From contig CAZADA010000035.1 in the NCBI GenBank assembly GCA_964483775.1, positions 1 through 25,476 of the forward strand: a DNA stretch of 25,476 bases, read 5' to 3'. Source of the stretch: CAZADA01 sp964483775 (GTDB lineage Bacteria > Pseudomonadota > Alphaproteobacteria > Caulobacterales > Maricaulaceae). The notes beneath the pieces are model-generated. The model did no database searches, was not told the DNA's origin, and worked only from the letters and a program-made list of their open reading frames with translations. Both the position numbers and the translations under genes were made by a program. This document shows positions 14,745-21,702 of the stretch, piece after piece; within the stretch, counting starts at the first letter, position 1, and every line of letters starts with the position of its first letter.

Positions 14745-15407
14745 ATGTTGGATGGACCGCGGGTTGGCCCGGCGCAGGGCGGGGCGGCTGATGCCCTGGT
14801 CGTGTTTCTGCACGGCTATGGATCGAATGGCGATGATCTGATCGCGCTTGCGCCGCATTTTGCTCGAGCTTTGCCAGGGGCGATGTTCGTCAGCCCCAAT
14901 GCGCCCGAACCTGTGCCGTTTTTCCCCGGCGGGCGTCAGTGGTTCGCCATCCCTGAGATCAGCGAAAAGCTGATGGGCGTTGGGGCTGAACAGGCGGCGC
15001 CAACGTTGAATGCGTTTTTGGATGAGGAGTTGGCGCGGCTCGATCTGACCGATGACCGATTGGCTGTGGTGGGCTTCAGTCAAGGTGCGATGATGACGCT
15101 CTACGCGGGCTTGCGCCGATCGCCAGGCCCGGCGGCGTTGGTGGGGTTTTCCGGCATTGCCGTGGGCGCGGACCGTTTGCCGCTCGAGATCCAATCGCGT
15201 CCGCCCACACTGCTGGTCCATGGCGACAGCGATCCGACGGTGCCCTCGCATTTTCTCTCATGGTCCGCCGAGCGGCTCGAAGCGGTCAACGTGCCGGTTT
15301 TTGCTCATATGTGTGACGGCGTTGGCCATGGGATCTCGCCCGACGGGCTCATGCTCGCCGTGCGCCATGTGAGCCGAGCGCTGGCGGTGCAAACGGCGGA
15401 CGGCTAG
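14745..15407 (+). CDS. Carboxylesterase/phospholipase-like alpha/beta hydrolase
   Basis: A 220-residue cytoplasmic hydrolase of the small esterase family (YpfH/acyl-protein thioesterase type). The oxyanion-hole strand is VVFLHGYGSNGDD (19-31), the nucleophile elbow is GFSQGA (S112), the acid is D163 in HGDSDPTVP and the His is H195 in GVGHGIS. There is no signal peptide. The conserved PNAPEPVPFFPGGRQWF segment is typical of this group. The ATG at 14745 follows GGGGGAGCGCGAG; an upstream ATG at 14730 is in frame but would place the ribosome site inside the gene. It diverges from the gluQ gene across about 50 bp. Substrate unknown; short-chain or acyl esters are likely from the family. Confidence 0.9.
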   Translation: MLDGPRVGPAQGGAADALVVFLHGYGSNGDDLIALAPHFARALPGAMFVSPNAPEPVPFFPGGRQWFAIPEISEKLMGVGAEQAAPTLNAFLDEELARLDLTDDRLAVVGFSQGAMMTLYAGLRRSPGPAALVGFSGIAVGADRLPLEIQSRPPTLLVHGDSDPTVPSHFLSWSAERLEAVNVPVFAHMCDGVGHGISPDGLMLAVRHVSRALAVQTADG

Positions 15408-15459
15408 GGATACGCGCGTCAGCACGGATGGGCGTCGATTTGTCATAAACCCGTCATGC

Positions 15460-15526
15460 GATTCCGGTTATACACAGGACATCGACAGGACAAACACGGG
15501 AGACGCGCCTTCAGGGATCGCGACTC
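15460..15526 (+). promoter_or_regulatory. DnaA-box-like site and two GANTC sites before the HNH gene
   Basis: The 159-bp intergenic region holds GATTC (15460-15464), TTATACACA (15468-15476, a perfect match to the TTATNCACA DnaA box) and GACTC (15522-15526). GANTC is the CcrM methylation site used with GcrA in cell-cycle-regulated promoters of Caulobacterales and relatives. Cell-cycle control of the HNH gene is possible but inferred. Confidence 0.35.
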
Positions 15527-15566
15527 AGATATACTTCAAGGCAGCAAGGCCTAAGGGAGATCAAGG

Positions 15567-16127
15567 ATGCACGTGCAAACTTCTCCGCTGGCCGGGTGGC
15601 CGTGTTTGGTGCTCAACGCCGACTATCGTCCGTTGAGTTACTACCCTCTCTCTCTCTGGTCCTGGCAAGAAGCCATCAAGAACGTGTTCCTCAACCGAGT
15701 GAACATCGTCGCCAGCTATGACCAACCGATCCGCTCGCCGAGCTTTTCGATTCCAGCGCCCAGCGTTGTGTCGCTCAAGGACTTTGTGCAGCAGGATCGC
15801 CCGCCGGCGTTCACCCGATTCAACGTGTTCCTGCGCGACGGATTTTCTTGCGTGTATTGCGGGGCGAAAGAGGACTTGACCTTCGATCATGTGGTGCCCC
15901 GGTCCAAGGGCGGACGCACGACGTGGACCAACATCGTGGCGGCCTGCAGTCCGTGCAATCTGCGCAAGGGCGGTCGGACGCCAAAAGAGGCCGACATGTT
16001 CCCGGCGCGCAAGCCGGTGCGGCCAACCATGTCGCAATTGCAGGCGATGGGCCGGCGCTTCCCGCCTAACCACCTGCATGAGACCTGGATGGACTACCTC
16101 TACTGGGATGTGGAGCTGGAAGGGTAG
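15567..16127 (+). CDS. HNH endonuclease family protein
   Basis: A 186-residue protein. Residues 1-80 are the conserved N-terminal region of this bacterial family (LVLNADYRPLSYYPLSLWSW, then NRVNIVASYD). The HNH/zinc module follows: C95-x-x-C98 (CVYCG), D107-H108 (FDHVVPRSKGG), N122 (WTNIVAAC) and C127-x-x-C130-N131. All metal and catalytic residues are present, so it should be an active nuclease. The family is widespread in alphaproteobacteria as a chromosomal housekeeping-like gene and is not tied to a phage or restriction module here; its role is not established to my knowledge. GGGAGATCAAGG precedes the ATG at 15567. Its leader has possible cell-cycle sites. Confidence 0.92.
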   Translation: MHVQTSPLAGWPCLVLNADYRPLSYYPLSLWSWQEAIKNVFLNRVNIVASYDQPIRSPSFSIPAPSVVSLKDFVQQDRPPAFTRFNVFLRDGFSCVYCGAKEDLTFDHVVPRSKGGRTTWTNIVAACSPCNLRKGGRTPKEADMFPARKPVRPTMSQLQAMGRRFPPNHLHETWMDYLYWDVELEG

Positions 16128-16171
16128 CGGCGCTGTCGCGCGGTTCTACGGTTGGCGCGCCCATGCCGGCC

Positions 16172-17074
16172 TTAGGGCTCAGGGCAGTCGGTCCTTCGCG
16201 CCAATTGGATCTCAAACACCTCGTTGACGCGTTTGTGAAAATAGATCCCGCATCCGTCGGGCGACAGCGTGGGCGCTTCGACATAGCCGTTGATGGCCTC
16301 AATGCGCTGCGGCGGGCCAAATGGTTCTGATTGTGCGTTGCGCGTTGCGGCGAAGATGCCGAACCCGTTGGGGCGCCCTGCGTCTAGCGCGGCGCGGTCA
16401 ACGCGGGTGAAGTACAATGTCAGTTCATCAGGTGTGAGCGCGGGCGCAAACTCCAACAGATTGGTGTTGATCTGCTCAAACAGGGACTCAGCGTTGTCAG
16501 GCCGTTGGAACGCACCGGCGTCGTCGCGCCGCGCGATCACGATGTTTGATGATTGGATGCCGCCGCCGAACAAGCGCCAACGGTTCTCAGTGAAATAGAG
16601 CGTTTGGCCGTCAGCGCTGATTTCGGCGTCCATGTTGAGCCACAGCGGCCGGTTTCGCCATGATTCGCCGCGTAACGGCGTGACGGCGCTGACCTCGCCA
16701 TCGGCGAACACGCCCTGCCAGAGGGTGTTGCGCGTCTCGTCGTAGGCGCGCGGCGATACAAAGTAGAAGGCGCCCTGCACGTCCATGCTTGGCACGCCGT
16801 CGAGTTCGGGCGAGTTGGCGCCGTGGAGCGGGCCCACATAGGCGAAACGCGTGGCGGTTAGTCGGCGGGCAAGGTGAATGTCCGTCTGATCGTCGGGTTG
16901 GTTGCGATTGTTGAAGAACAACCACTCGCCGTTGCGCGACAAGAATGGCTCCATGGCGTGGCCGTCATAGCCCTCGATGCTCACCGGCACGGGTGTTGAG
17001 ACGTCCCATGGCTGGGCGCTGGCGCTCCATGTTGCAGCGAGGGCCATGACGATCAGGATGAGTACGCGCGTCAT
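16172..17074 (-). CDS. Secreted PD40/WD40-like beta-propeller protein
   Basis: A 300-residue protein with a Sec signal peptide (MTRVLILIVMALAATWSASA, cleavage before QPW). The mature part is made of repeated PD40-type blades recognisable by S-x-(N/D)G-(E/Q)-x-L-(F/Y)F: FLSRNGEWLFFNN, EISADGQTLYFTEN, ALTPDELTLYFTR and TLSPDGCGIYFHKR, each followed by a strand of the type IHLARR or IVIARR. This is the TolB-like propeller pattern, but without the TolB N-terminal domain. Such proteins bind partners or ligands in the periplasm; none is indicated here. The ATG at 17074 gives the signal peptide, although the ribosome site is weak. It diverges from the lipoprotein gene. Confidence 0.85.
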   Translation of the reverse strand: MTRVLILIVMALAATWSASAQPWDVSTPVPVSIEGYDGHAMEPFLSRNGEWLFFNNRNQPDDQTDIHLARRLTATRFAYVGPLHGANSPELDGVPSMDVQGAFYFVSPRAYDETRNTLWQGVFADGEVSAVTPLRGESWRNRPLWLNMDAEISADGQTLYFTENRWRLFGGGIQSSNIVIARRDDAGAFQRPDNAESLFEQINTNLLEFAPALTPDELTLYFTRVDRAALDAGRPNGFGIFAATRNAQSEPFGPPQRIEAINGYVEAPTLSPDGCGIYFHKRVNEVFEIQLARRTDCPEP

Positions 17075-17222
17075 GCGGCAAGCTTACCACTGGCCGCGGG
17101 CCGTTGCGAGGTTGCCGCGCCGTCTGTGCTCGCTGCGTCCGGTAATGGGGCGGTGCAGCGTTGACCGTGCAGCCTCATCGCGCCCATGGTTGGTGTGGAC
17201 GCAGCTCAGGGGAGACTGGCGG

Positions 17223-17723
17223 ATGCGGCTCTGGACCGTTGTGTTTTTGGCGGCGTGGCTTGCCGGGTGTGGCGAAGGGGACGCCCCGTCGGCCGGCGTG
17301 GGGGAGCCTGATTTCGGTGCCTACGTCGCGCGTTGTACCGTGGCGACGGGCAAGGTGGTTGTCGATGCTCTGGATCGTGAGCTGAGCGCGGCGGAGCGCT
17401 CGGAGATCGAGGCGGGCTGTTCGTGCATCACCGATGTCTACGTCACGGTGGTCACCGAGGAGGCCGCTGCGGCGGTCGCAACCTTTGTGGCCGGACTGCC
17501 CGATGAGTTCAGCGACTTTGAGACCGTCGACGCCATGCTTTATCGGATCAATCCTGATCTTCAGGCGTACATCGATGCGTTCGCCGCTGATGAGGGGATC
17601 GATCCGCAGCTTTTGCTGCGCCATTTGCGCGCTTTTGCCGGTGTGGAGCGGTTTTCCGAACGCGTGGACGGGTGTTTCAGCTACAAAGCGCCGGCGCTGT
17701 CGCGTGAGCTGGGGTGGGGCTAG
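17223..17723 (+). CDS. Small cysteine-containing lipoprotein, unknown function
   Basis: A 166-residue lipoprotein: signal peptide MRLWTVVFLAAWLAGC with lipobox LAGC (C16 lipidated). The mature part is mostly helical and acidic, with four further cysteines: C38 (ARCTV), C66 and C68 (AGCSC) and C151 (DGCFSY), probably paired as two disulfides. I do not recognise a family. The ATG at 17223 was chosen because it begins the signal peptide and follows AGGGGAGA; the frame is open upstream but composition there is not protein-like. Its TAG overlaps the coq7 stop on the other strand through CTAG. Confidence 0.8.
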   Translation: MRLWTVVFLAAWLAGCGEGDAPSAGVGEPDFGAYVARCTVATGKVVVDALDRELSAAERSEIEAGCSCITDVYVTVVTEEAAAAVATFVAGLPDEFSDFETVDAMLYRINPDLQAYIDAFAADEGIDPQLLLRHLRAFAGVERFSERVDGCFSYKAPALSRELGWG

Positions 17724-18331
17724 AGCTTCTCACTCACCTTGATGGCCGCGCGGCAGCCGAATTTGATCAACGCTGATAGCACCGGATAGCCAGGTGCTGA
17801 TTTGGCGCCTTCCTCCACGGCCAAGTTTTTGTGCGCGATTTCTTCGTCGCGGAACTTGGCGAAGGTGGCGGCGAGCTCGCTCTCGCCGTAGCGCTCGAGC
17901 TCTTTGACCTGGTCACCATAGTGTTGCTCGATGACGCTCTCGACGGCTTCGGTGCAGGCGTGTGCGGCCTTTTCGCCCAAGAGCGCCGTGGCGACGCCCA
18001 GGCCGTATCCGGCGACATTCCATAACGGCATCAGGGCGGTGGGACGTGAGCGCCCCTCGCGGATCATGGTGTCGAACGCATCGAGGTGATGCTGCTCGTC
18101 GGCTTCCATTTCTTCCAGTTGATCGGCGATGCGGCGCTTGGATTTGAGACGATCAAACACAGCGCGCTGGCCGCGATAGATGGCGACGGCGCCGTACTCG
18201 CCAGCATGGTCGACGCGGATCATCTCGCGCACGCGGCGTTCGCGGCGGCCATCGCCTGGGAAGACGGGCGCTTCGTCGTTGCGGGGCTTGTCTGCGGCTT
18301 GGGAGGGCGGCGTGGTCGCAGCGTCAGTCAT
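17720..18331 (-). CDS. coq7: 5-demethoxyubiquinol-8 5-hydroxylase (Coq7/UbiF-type)
   Basis: A 203-residue di-iron hydroxylase that adds the C6 hydroxyl to demethoxyubiquinone in ubiquinone synthesis, at the inner membrane. Ligands expected of the Coq7 ferritin-like fold are visible: E45 in RVDHAGEYGA, E79 and H82 (EQHH), a Glu in EAVESVIEQHY (131-135) and E164 and H167 (EEIAH). The hydrophobic hairpin PLWNVAGYGLGVATALLG (about 102-119) mediates membrane binding. Residues 1-30 are polar and poorly conserved. GGGAGAATCAAG precedes the ATG at 18331. The gene overlaps the end of dsbB by 8 bp, so they are co-transcribed. Confidence 0.95.
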   Translation of the reverse strand: MTDAATTPPSQAADKPRNDEAPVFPGDGRRERRVREMIRVDHAGEYGAVAIYRGQRAVFDRLKSKRRIADQLEEMEADEQHHLDAFDTMIREGRSRPTALMPLWNVAGYGLGVATALLGEKAAHACTEAVESVIEQHYGDQVKELERYGESELAATFAKFRDEEIAHKNLAVEEGAKSAPGYPVLSALIKFGCRAAIKVSEKL

Positions 18332-18929
18332 CTTGATTCTCCCATTCCGCTGGCGTGCGGGCGGCGGCCACCAGACTTAGCACGGCAAACGCCAACGATA
18401 TCACAACGTTCCAGCCGGCCATGGACAAGCCTGCAAAGCTCACCACCGCCTCTTGGCACGATGGTGAGGCCGGCGGTTTCATCCGTCCCTCCAAAATGGC
18501 GAGGTTTTCTGCGGCCGTGATTTCTTGAGCCGCGCCGCAGCCCGGGTCGGGGAAAATCTCCCATTCCACGCCGGCGTGGTAGGCGGCGACCACGCTGCCG
18601 GTCAGAAACACACCCGCTATCACAAAGTCGGCCGCGCGCAGCCGGGCGCTTGACGGGCGACTCCAGGCGGCGATGGTCGCTGCGATCCCCACGGCCACAA
18701 CCGCCCAGTACACCCAGCGCTGGACGAAACACAAACGGCAGGGGGCGACCTGCAACAGGCGTTCAATGGCGTGCGCTGATCCCAATGCGAACAGCGCCAC
18801 AATCAGCGCCACGAGCGGCCAATGCCGCCACGTTTTTGCTATGACTGCGGGCGCGCGGGCCTTGATGCCGTCCCACACCCGAAGCTTGCCTGCCGATAGG
18901 GCGGCGCCATCGCTATTTTGGTTGGTCAT
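18324..18929 (-). CDS. dsbB: Disulfide bond formation protein DsbB
   Basis: A 201-residue inner-membrane protein that reoxidises DsbA and passes electrons to ubiquinone. It has four membrane helices. The first periplasmic loop holds C64-R-L-C67 in QVAPCRLCFVQRW, the DsbB redox motif next to the quinone site, and the second holds C131 (PDPGCGA) and C158 (SPSCQEA). All four catalytic cysteines are present. The ATG at 18929 leaves a ~35-residue cytoplasmic N-terminus; longer in-frame starts give a basic, low-complexity extension and are rejected. The placement with coq7 puts the quinone user and a quinone-synthesis enzyme in one transcript; I recall the pair in other alphaproteobacteria. Confidence 0.93.
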   Translation of the reverse strand: MTNQNSDGAALSAGKLRVWDGIKARAPAVIAKTWRHWPLVALIVALFALGSAHAIERLLQVAPCRLCFVQRWVYWAVVAVGIAATIAAWSRPSSARLRAADFVIAGVFLTGSVVAAYHAGVEWEIFPDPGCGAAQEITAAENLAILEGRMKPPASPSCQEAVVSFAGLSMAGWNVVISLAFAVLSLVAAARTPAEWENQDD

Positions 18930-19038
18930 CAATCGTACTCTACGCCATTTGGGTTGCCCGACCGAGCCCCGTTGGCGCCGCCGGCCACGCGACAAAACGA
19001 AGCGTAGCCTATCAGCGCGCCACCTGTGAGGCCCGAGA

Positions 19039-19713
19039 CTATCGCGCCGGCAACCACCCTCGGACGACATCAATGGCGGTCCGGATGACGTCGGTCGTGC
19101 CGCTGTTCGGGTCGGTGAGCACGCTCCACGCCAGCACGGCCACGGCGACCAAGAACGCGACCCATGCGACGCCGACCACCAAGCCGAAACTGACCAGCAA
19201 GCCGTCGCGCTCCATCAGCCCATAGGCGGTGAGGGCGACAGCAATGCCTGGCGTGGTGTTGGTCGCCGGCAGGGGCGTCAAGATCGAGGCGCAAAACACC
19301 ACCAGCACGGCCCCCACAAGGCGTTCGGCGACCGGGCCGGCGAGGATCTGTAGCCGGCGGGCGGAAAACCGCTCGAGCCAGCCAAAATACCGACTCGCGC
19401 CGTTGGCCATGCGCAGCAATCCCTTCTGGTCGATGCGCCGCTCGCCGAGCTTTTTGGGCAGCCAGGGTTCGGGCCGGCCAGCGGCCATTTGTAAGGCGAT
19501 CGCCATCATCGGGACGGCGACCACTTGGGGAACGCCGTAGAGAAACGGAATGCAGCATGGCAGCGCCAGGGCGAACAGCATGGCGCCGAAGGCGCGTTCC
19601 CCCAGAGCTTCGAACAGTTCGTGCAGGGTCATGCCGTCTGGGCCGGCCTGGTCGGCAAGGGTGCGCAGGGTTTCAATCAGGCTGCGCGAGGTCGTTTGAC
19701 TGGTGGCGTCCAT
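19039..19713 (-). CDS. exoD: ExoD family membrane protein
   Basis: A 224-residue protein of the ExoD (exopolysaccharide synthesis) family. The N-terminal helix SLIETLRTLADQ leads into the family core: GMTLHELFEALGERAFGAML, then FALALPCCIPFLYGVPQ and AGRPEPWLPKKLGERRI. After that come FSARRLQILAGPVAERLVG and a membrane segment with LTPLPATNTTPGIAVALTAYGLMERDG, which is the clearest family match. A final helix region follows. ExoD affects exopolysaccharide production and alkali tolerance in Sinorhizobium; the mechanism is not known. The ATG at 19713 is the only sensible start. It is 21 bp downstream of the DUF115-like gene, consistent with an operon. Confidence 0.9.
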   Translation of the reverse strand: MDATSQTTSRSLIETLRTLADQAGPDGMTLHELFEALGERAFGAMLFALALPCCIPFLYGVPQVVAVPMMAIALQMAAGRPEPWLPKKLGERRIDQKGLLRMANGASRYFGWLERFSARRLQILAGPVAERLVGAVLVVFCASILTPLPATNTTPGIAVALTAYGLMERDGLLVSFGLVVGVAWVAFLVAVAVLAWSVLTDPNSGTTDVIRTAIDVVRGWLPAR

Positions 19714-19734
19714 GACGGGGTGGTCCTTGGTGCG

Positions 19735-20586
19735 CTAGCTCTTAAGGAAGAGTTCCACGCCAAAATCGGCGTCCGATAATTCGTCGCGCAGTTCAACGCG
19801 GGGAAAGGCCTCTAGAGCGCCGCCTCGTGTGGCGTTGACGATGGGGGTCTTTTTTGACTTGGCCCAGCTGTGCGCGGCGTCCATAGCCGCCATGACCGCA
19901 TCAATGTTAAGCGGGCGCCACAGCTCGCCGCGATCGCGATAACCGGCGATGAAGTGGTTGCGTTCGCCCGCGTCGCGCACAAGGTCGTCGACATGTTCGG
20001 CGCGCGGCGAAATCGTGAAGGTCAAGTCGAAGCCGTACAGCACAATCCGCTTTGCGCCCGTCCATGCGGCCAATTGCATGGCGAAAAAGCCCGTGAGGCC
20101 GGCGTCGGCGAAACCTGATTTCGGGTTGGGACGAAACGCCGGCGTCGTCCCTCGCTTGACCGCGAAGGTTTCAAGCATGGTCAACTCTTCGTGCGCCGTC
20201 TCTTGGTCGTCTGCTGCGGCGGCGTCGCCTGGCGTGGTTAGGTTGAGGCGGGCGCGATCGTCTTCGGGGATCAAAACCGGGGTGCCGGCGTCGCGCAGAA
20301 TGCGCTGGCCATGATTGGCCATCAGCTGTTCACCTGAGGCCACCGTGTAATCTGGCCGCAAACGCAGCCGGGGATAGCTCAAATGAAATCGGTTGGTGGC
20401 GATGACCGGCGCGCCGTGGAGCAAATCTAAGTCCTCAGTGCGGACACTGGGCCCGTTGCCCACCACAAACACCGTGCGCCCCTTATTGCGGTCTTTGAGT
20501 TCGGCCAGGAGGCGGCCTTTTTTCCCCCGCATTGCGTTTTGCTCGGCCGCGGCTCGGCGGGCTGCAGCGGCAAACTTGTCCGACAC
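19735..20586 (-). CDS. DUF115-like (MptE/Maf-type) protein, possibly a glycosyltransferase
   Basis: A 283-residue cytoplasmic protein. The N-terminal third has TVFVVGNGPSVRTEDLDLL (38-56), a nucleotide-binding-type loop, followed by APVIATNRFHL and RPDYTVASGEQLM. The C-terminal part has AKRIVLYGFDLTF and IVNATRGGALEAFPRVEL. The GxGPS loop, the PDY strand and the NATxGGA motif are the landmarks of DUF115 proteins; the GNGPS-N-R-F order also recalls GT42 sialyltransferases. Family members modify flagellin or surface glycans or act on pterins, so the reaction is uncertain. GTG at 20586 (MSDKFAAA) is used because GGGGGTCC lies just upstream; the longer in-frame start at 20835 runs across the intergenic hairpin. 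It heads the exoD-dsbB-coq7 run. Confidence 0.75.
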   Translation of the reverse strand: MSDKFAAAARRAAAEQNAMRGKKGRLLAELKDRNKGRTVFVVGNGPSVRTEDLDLLHGAPVIATNRFHLSYPRLRLRPDYTVASGEQLMANHGQRILRDAGTPVLIPEDDRARLNLTTPGDAAAADDQETAHEELTMLETFAVKRGTTPAFRPNPKSGFADAGLTGFFAMQLAAWTGAKRIVLYGFDLTFTISPRAEHVDDLVRDAGERNHFIAGYRDRGELWRPLNIDAVMAAMDAAHSWAKSKKTPIVNATRGGALEAFPRVELRDELSDADFGVELFLKS

Positions 20587-20717
20587 TATGGACCCCCTTT
20601 GTTTATAGCGCCCCTCGCCTGTCCATCGCCCCGCGCCGTCTAGGGGCGCTCCCCTGGGGTCTGAGTGACGGGCGAAGGCCGCCTGGTCAGACACACGTGA
20701 CAACACTTGGACCGTGT

Positions 20718-20738
20718 GGCTGTTTTGCGACAACAGCC
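20718..20738 (-). terminator. Hairpin after the hydratase-like gene
   Basis: GGCTGTT and AACAGCC form a perfect 7-bp stem with a 7-base loop, 6 bp beyond the stop at 20744-20746. No T-run follows, so it is a weak intrinsic terminator candidate or a 3'-end stem. Confidence 0.45.
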
Positions 20739-20743
20739 GCCGG

Positions 20744-21535
20744 CTACACGGCCACTGCAACCGAGCCGGCGTCTCCGAAGATGGCGCAGACCTCCCCGCT
20801 TGCCGGCAAGGGCTGGGCGGGCGCGCACCCGCCAAGCGCCACCGGCGCGCCTGCTGGCAGCGCTAAGTCATACTCGGCAAGCACCAAGAGAAACTCACGC
20901 AGCGCACCCAAGACGCCGCCAATCATGGCTTGCACGCAACCGCTGGCCACGACGCGCCCGTTGACGGTGACCAGAACCAAGCTTTGCTCAAAGGCTGACA
21001 GGGCGTCGGCGCCCAGGCGCTCGCCAATCACCAAACGACCCGCGGCGCACCCGTCAGAGAGCACCCAGGCCAAGCCTGCGCTGATCGGATCGGCAAGCGC
21101 TGTGTCGCCGAGGTCGAGCGCGGGTGCGATCCAAGCGATCTCGGCCTCCAGCTGATCAATCGAGTAACCTCCGCGCTGCGGCGGCAGGGTTGTGCTCATG
21201 CCCACGGCGACTTCGGGCTCTACATGCGGGCGGATGCGCTCACGCCATTGGAGCGTGTCGTCGTTGACCACTTCAATTTGGCTGAGCATGCCGAAGTAGG
21301 GAGCTTCACATTTGAATTTGTTGCGCGAGGCGGAGGTTGTGCCGCCCAGTTTGAACGCGGCGGGCATTTTGGCGCCAAGGCGTTGCATGCGCGCGGACTG
21401 GGTGGCGTAGGCGTTCTTCAGTGTCGCCGGGGCCAGATCGAGCGGGGGAGGATCGAGCAGAGCGCGTGCGGCGCGCGCTGCGCCGAGGGCGACATCGCGT
21501 TGTTCGTCAGTCTTTGTCGGAGTGAGGTGATTCAT
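20744..21535 (-). CDS. 2-keto-4-pentenoate hydratase-like protein (FAH/MhpD superfamily)
   Basis: A 263-residue protein with the layout of MhpD/HpaH hydratases and related decarboxylases of aromatic meta-cleavage pathways. The N-terminal helical part contains NAYATQSARMQRLG and AFKLGGTTSASRNKF; in the family this is the substrate pocket (K-x-G-x-T). The metal-binding region is VEPEVAVGMS, with the expected E-x-E of the fumarylacetoacetase fold, and AEIAWIAPALDLGD supplies the third acidic ligand. The C-terminus, PVALGGCAPAQPLPASGEV, matches the usual G(x)LT...P...GD(x)V segment only loosely: the normal Thr/Gly-Asp positions are altered. The ATG at 21535 follows AAGGACG; the track-length extension to 21706 is rejected. 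It stands alone, with no other meta-cleavage genes, so the real substrate is unknown. Confidence 0.85.
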   Translation of the reverse strand: MNHLTPTKTDEQRDVALGAARAARALLDPPPLDLAPATLKNAYATQSARMQRLGAKMPAAFKLGGTTSASRNKFKCEAPYFGMLSQIEVVNDDTLQWRERIRPHVEPEVAVGMSTTLPPQRGGYSIDQLEAEIAWIAPALDLGDTALADPISAGLAWVLSDGCAAGRLVIGERLGADALSAFEQSLVLVTVNGRVVASGCVQAMIGGVLGALREFLLVLAEYDLALPAGAPVALGGCAPAQPLPASGEVCAIFGDAGSVAVAV

Positions 21536-21591
21536 GGCGCCCGTCCTTACCGAGGTGACTAGGCCGCCTCGTCCCCAGAGAGAAGTATGAT

Positions 21592-21608
21592 TGACAGACG
21601 ATTTGTCA
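21592..21608 (-). promoter_or_regulatory. Inverted repeat upstream of the hydratase-like gene
   Basis: TGACA (21592-21596) and TGTCA (21604-21608) form a perfect dyad with a 7-base spacer, 57 bp upstream of the ATG at 21535. On the minus strand CTGACA could be a -35 box and CATACT a loose -10. It is a candidate operator; the regulator is not in the window. Confidence 0.35.
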
Positions 21609-21669
21609 GCAAGCGCAACCGGGCGATGAGCCACAGTTCCACAGTCGCGCTTTGCGTGCACGCCCATAC

Positions 21670-21694
21670 GGCGCGCCGGCTTTTGCGGCGCGCC
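21670..21694 (-). terminator. 9-bp GC hairpin after the 989-residue protein gene
   Basis: GGCGCGCCG and CGGCGCGCC pair perfectly around a 7-base loop, starting 8 bp past the stop at 21703-21705. Both arms include the palindrome GGCGCGCC. There is no T-run in the minus direction. The stem is strong and well placed for transcript ending or 3' protection. Confidence 0.5.
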
Positions 21695-21702
21695 AAGGCG
21701 TT

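Noticed and set aside
15567..16127. HNH gene considered as part of a restriction system, prophage or homing element
   Set aside because: No methylase, phage or intron features nearby; the full-length N-terminal region matches a common chromosomal alphaproteobacterial family.
20620..20660. GC-rich stem (AGGGG-AGCG-CCCCT on the minus strand) before the DUF115-like gene, considered as an RNA gene or riboswitch
   Set aside because: Only a 5-bp stem with no further conserved structure; no tRNA-like cloverleaf or known riboswitch core.
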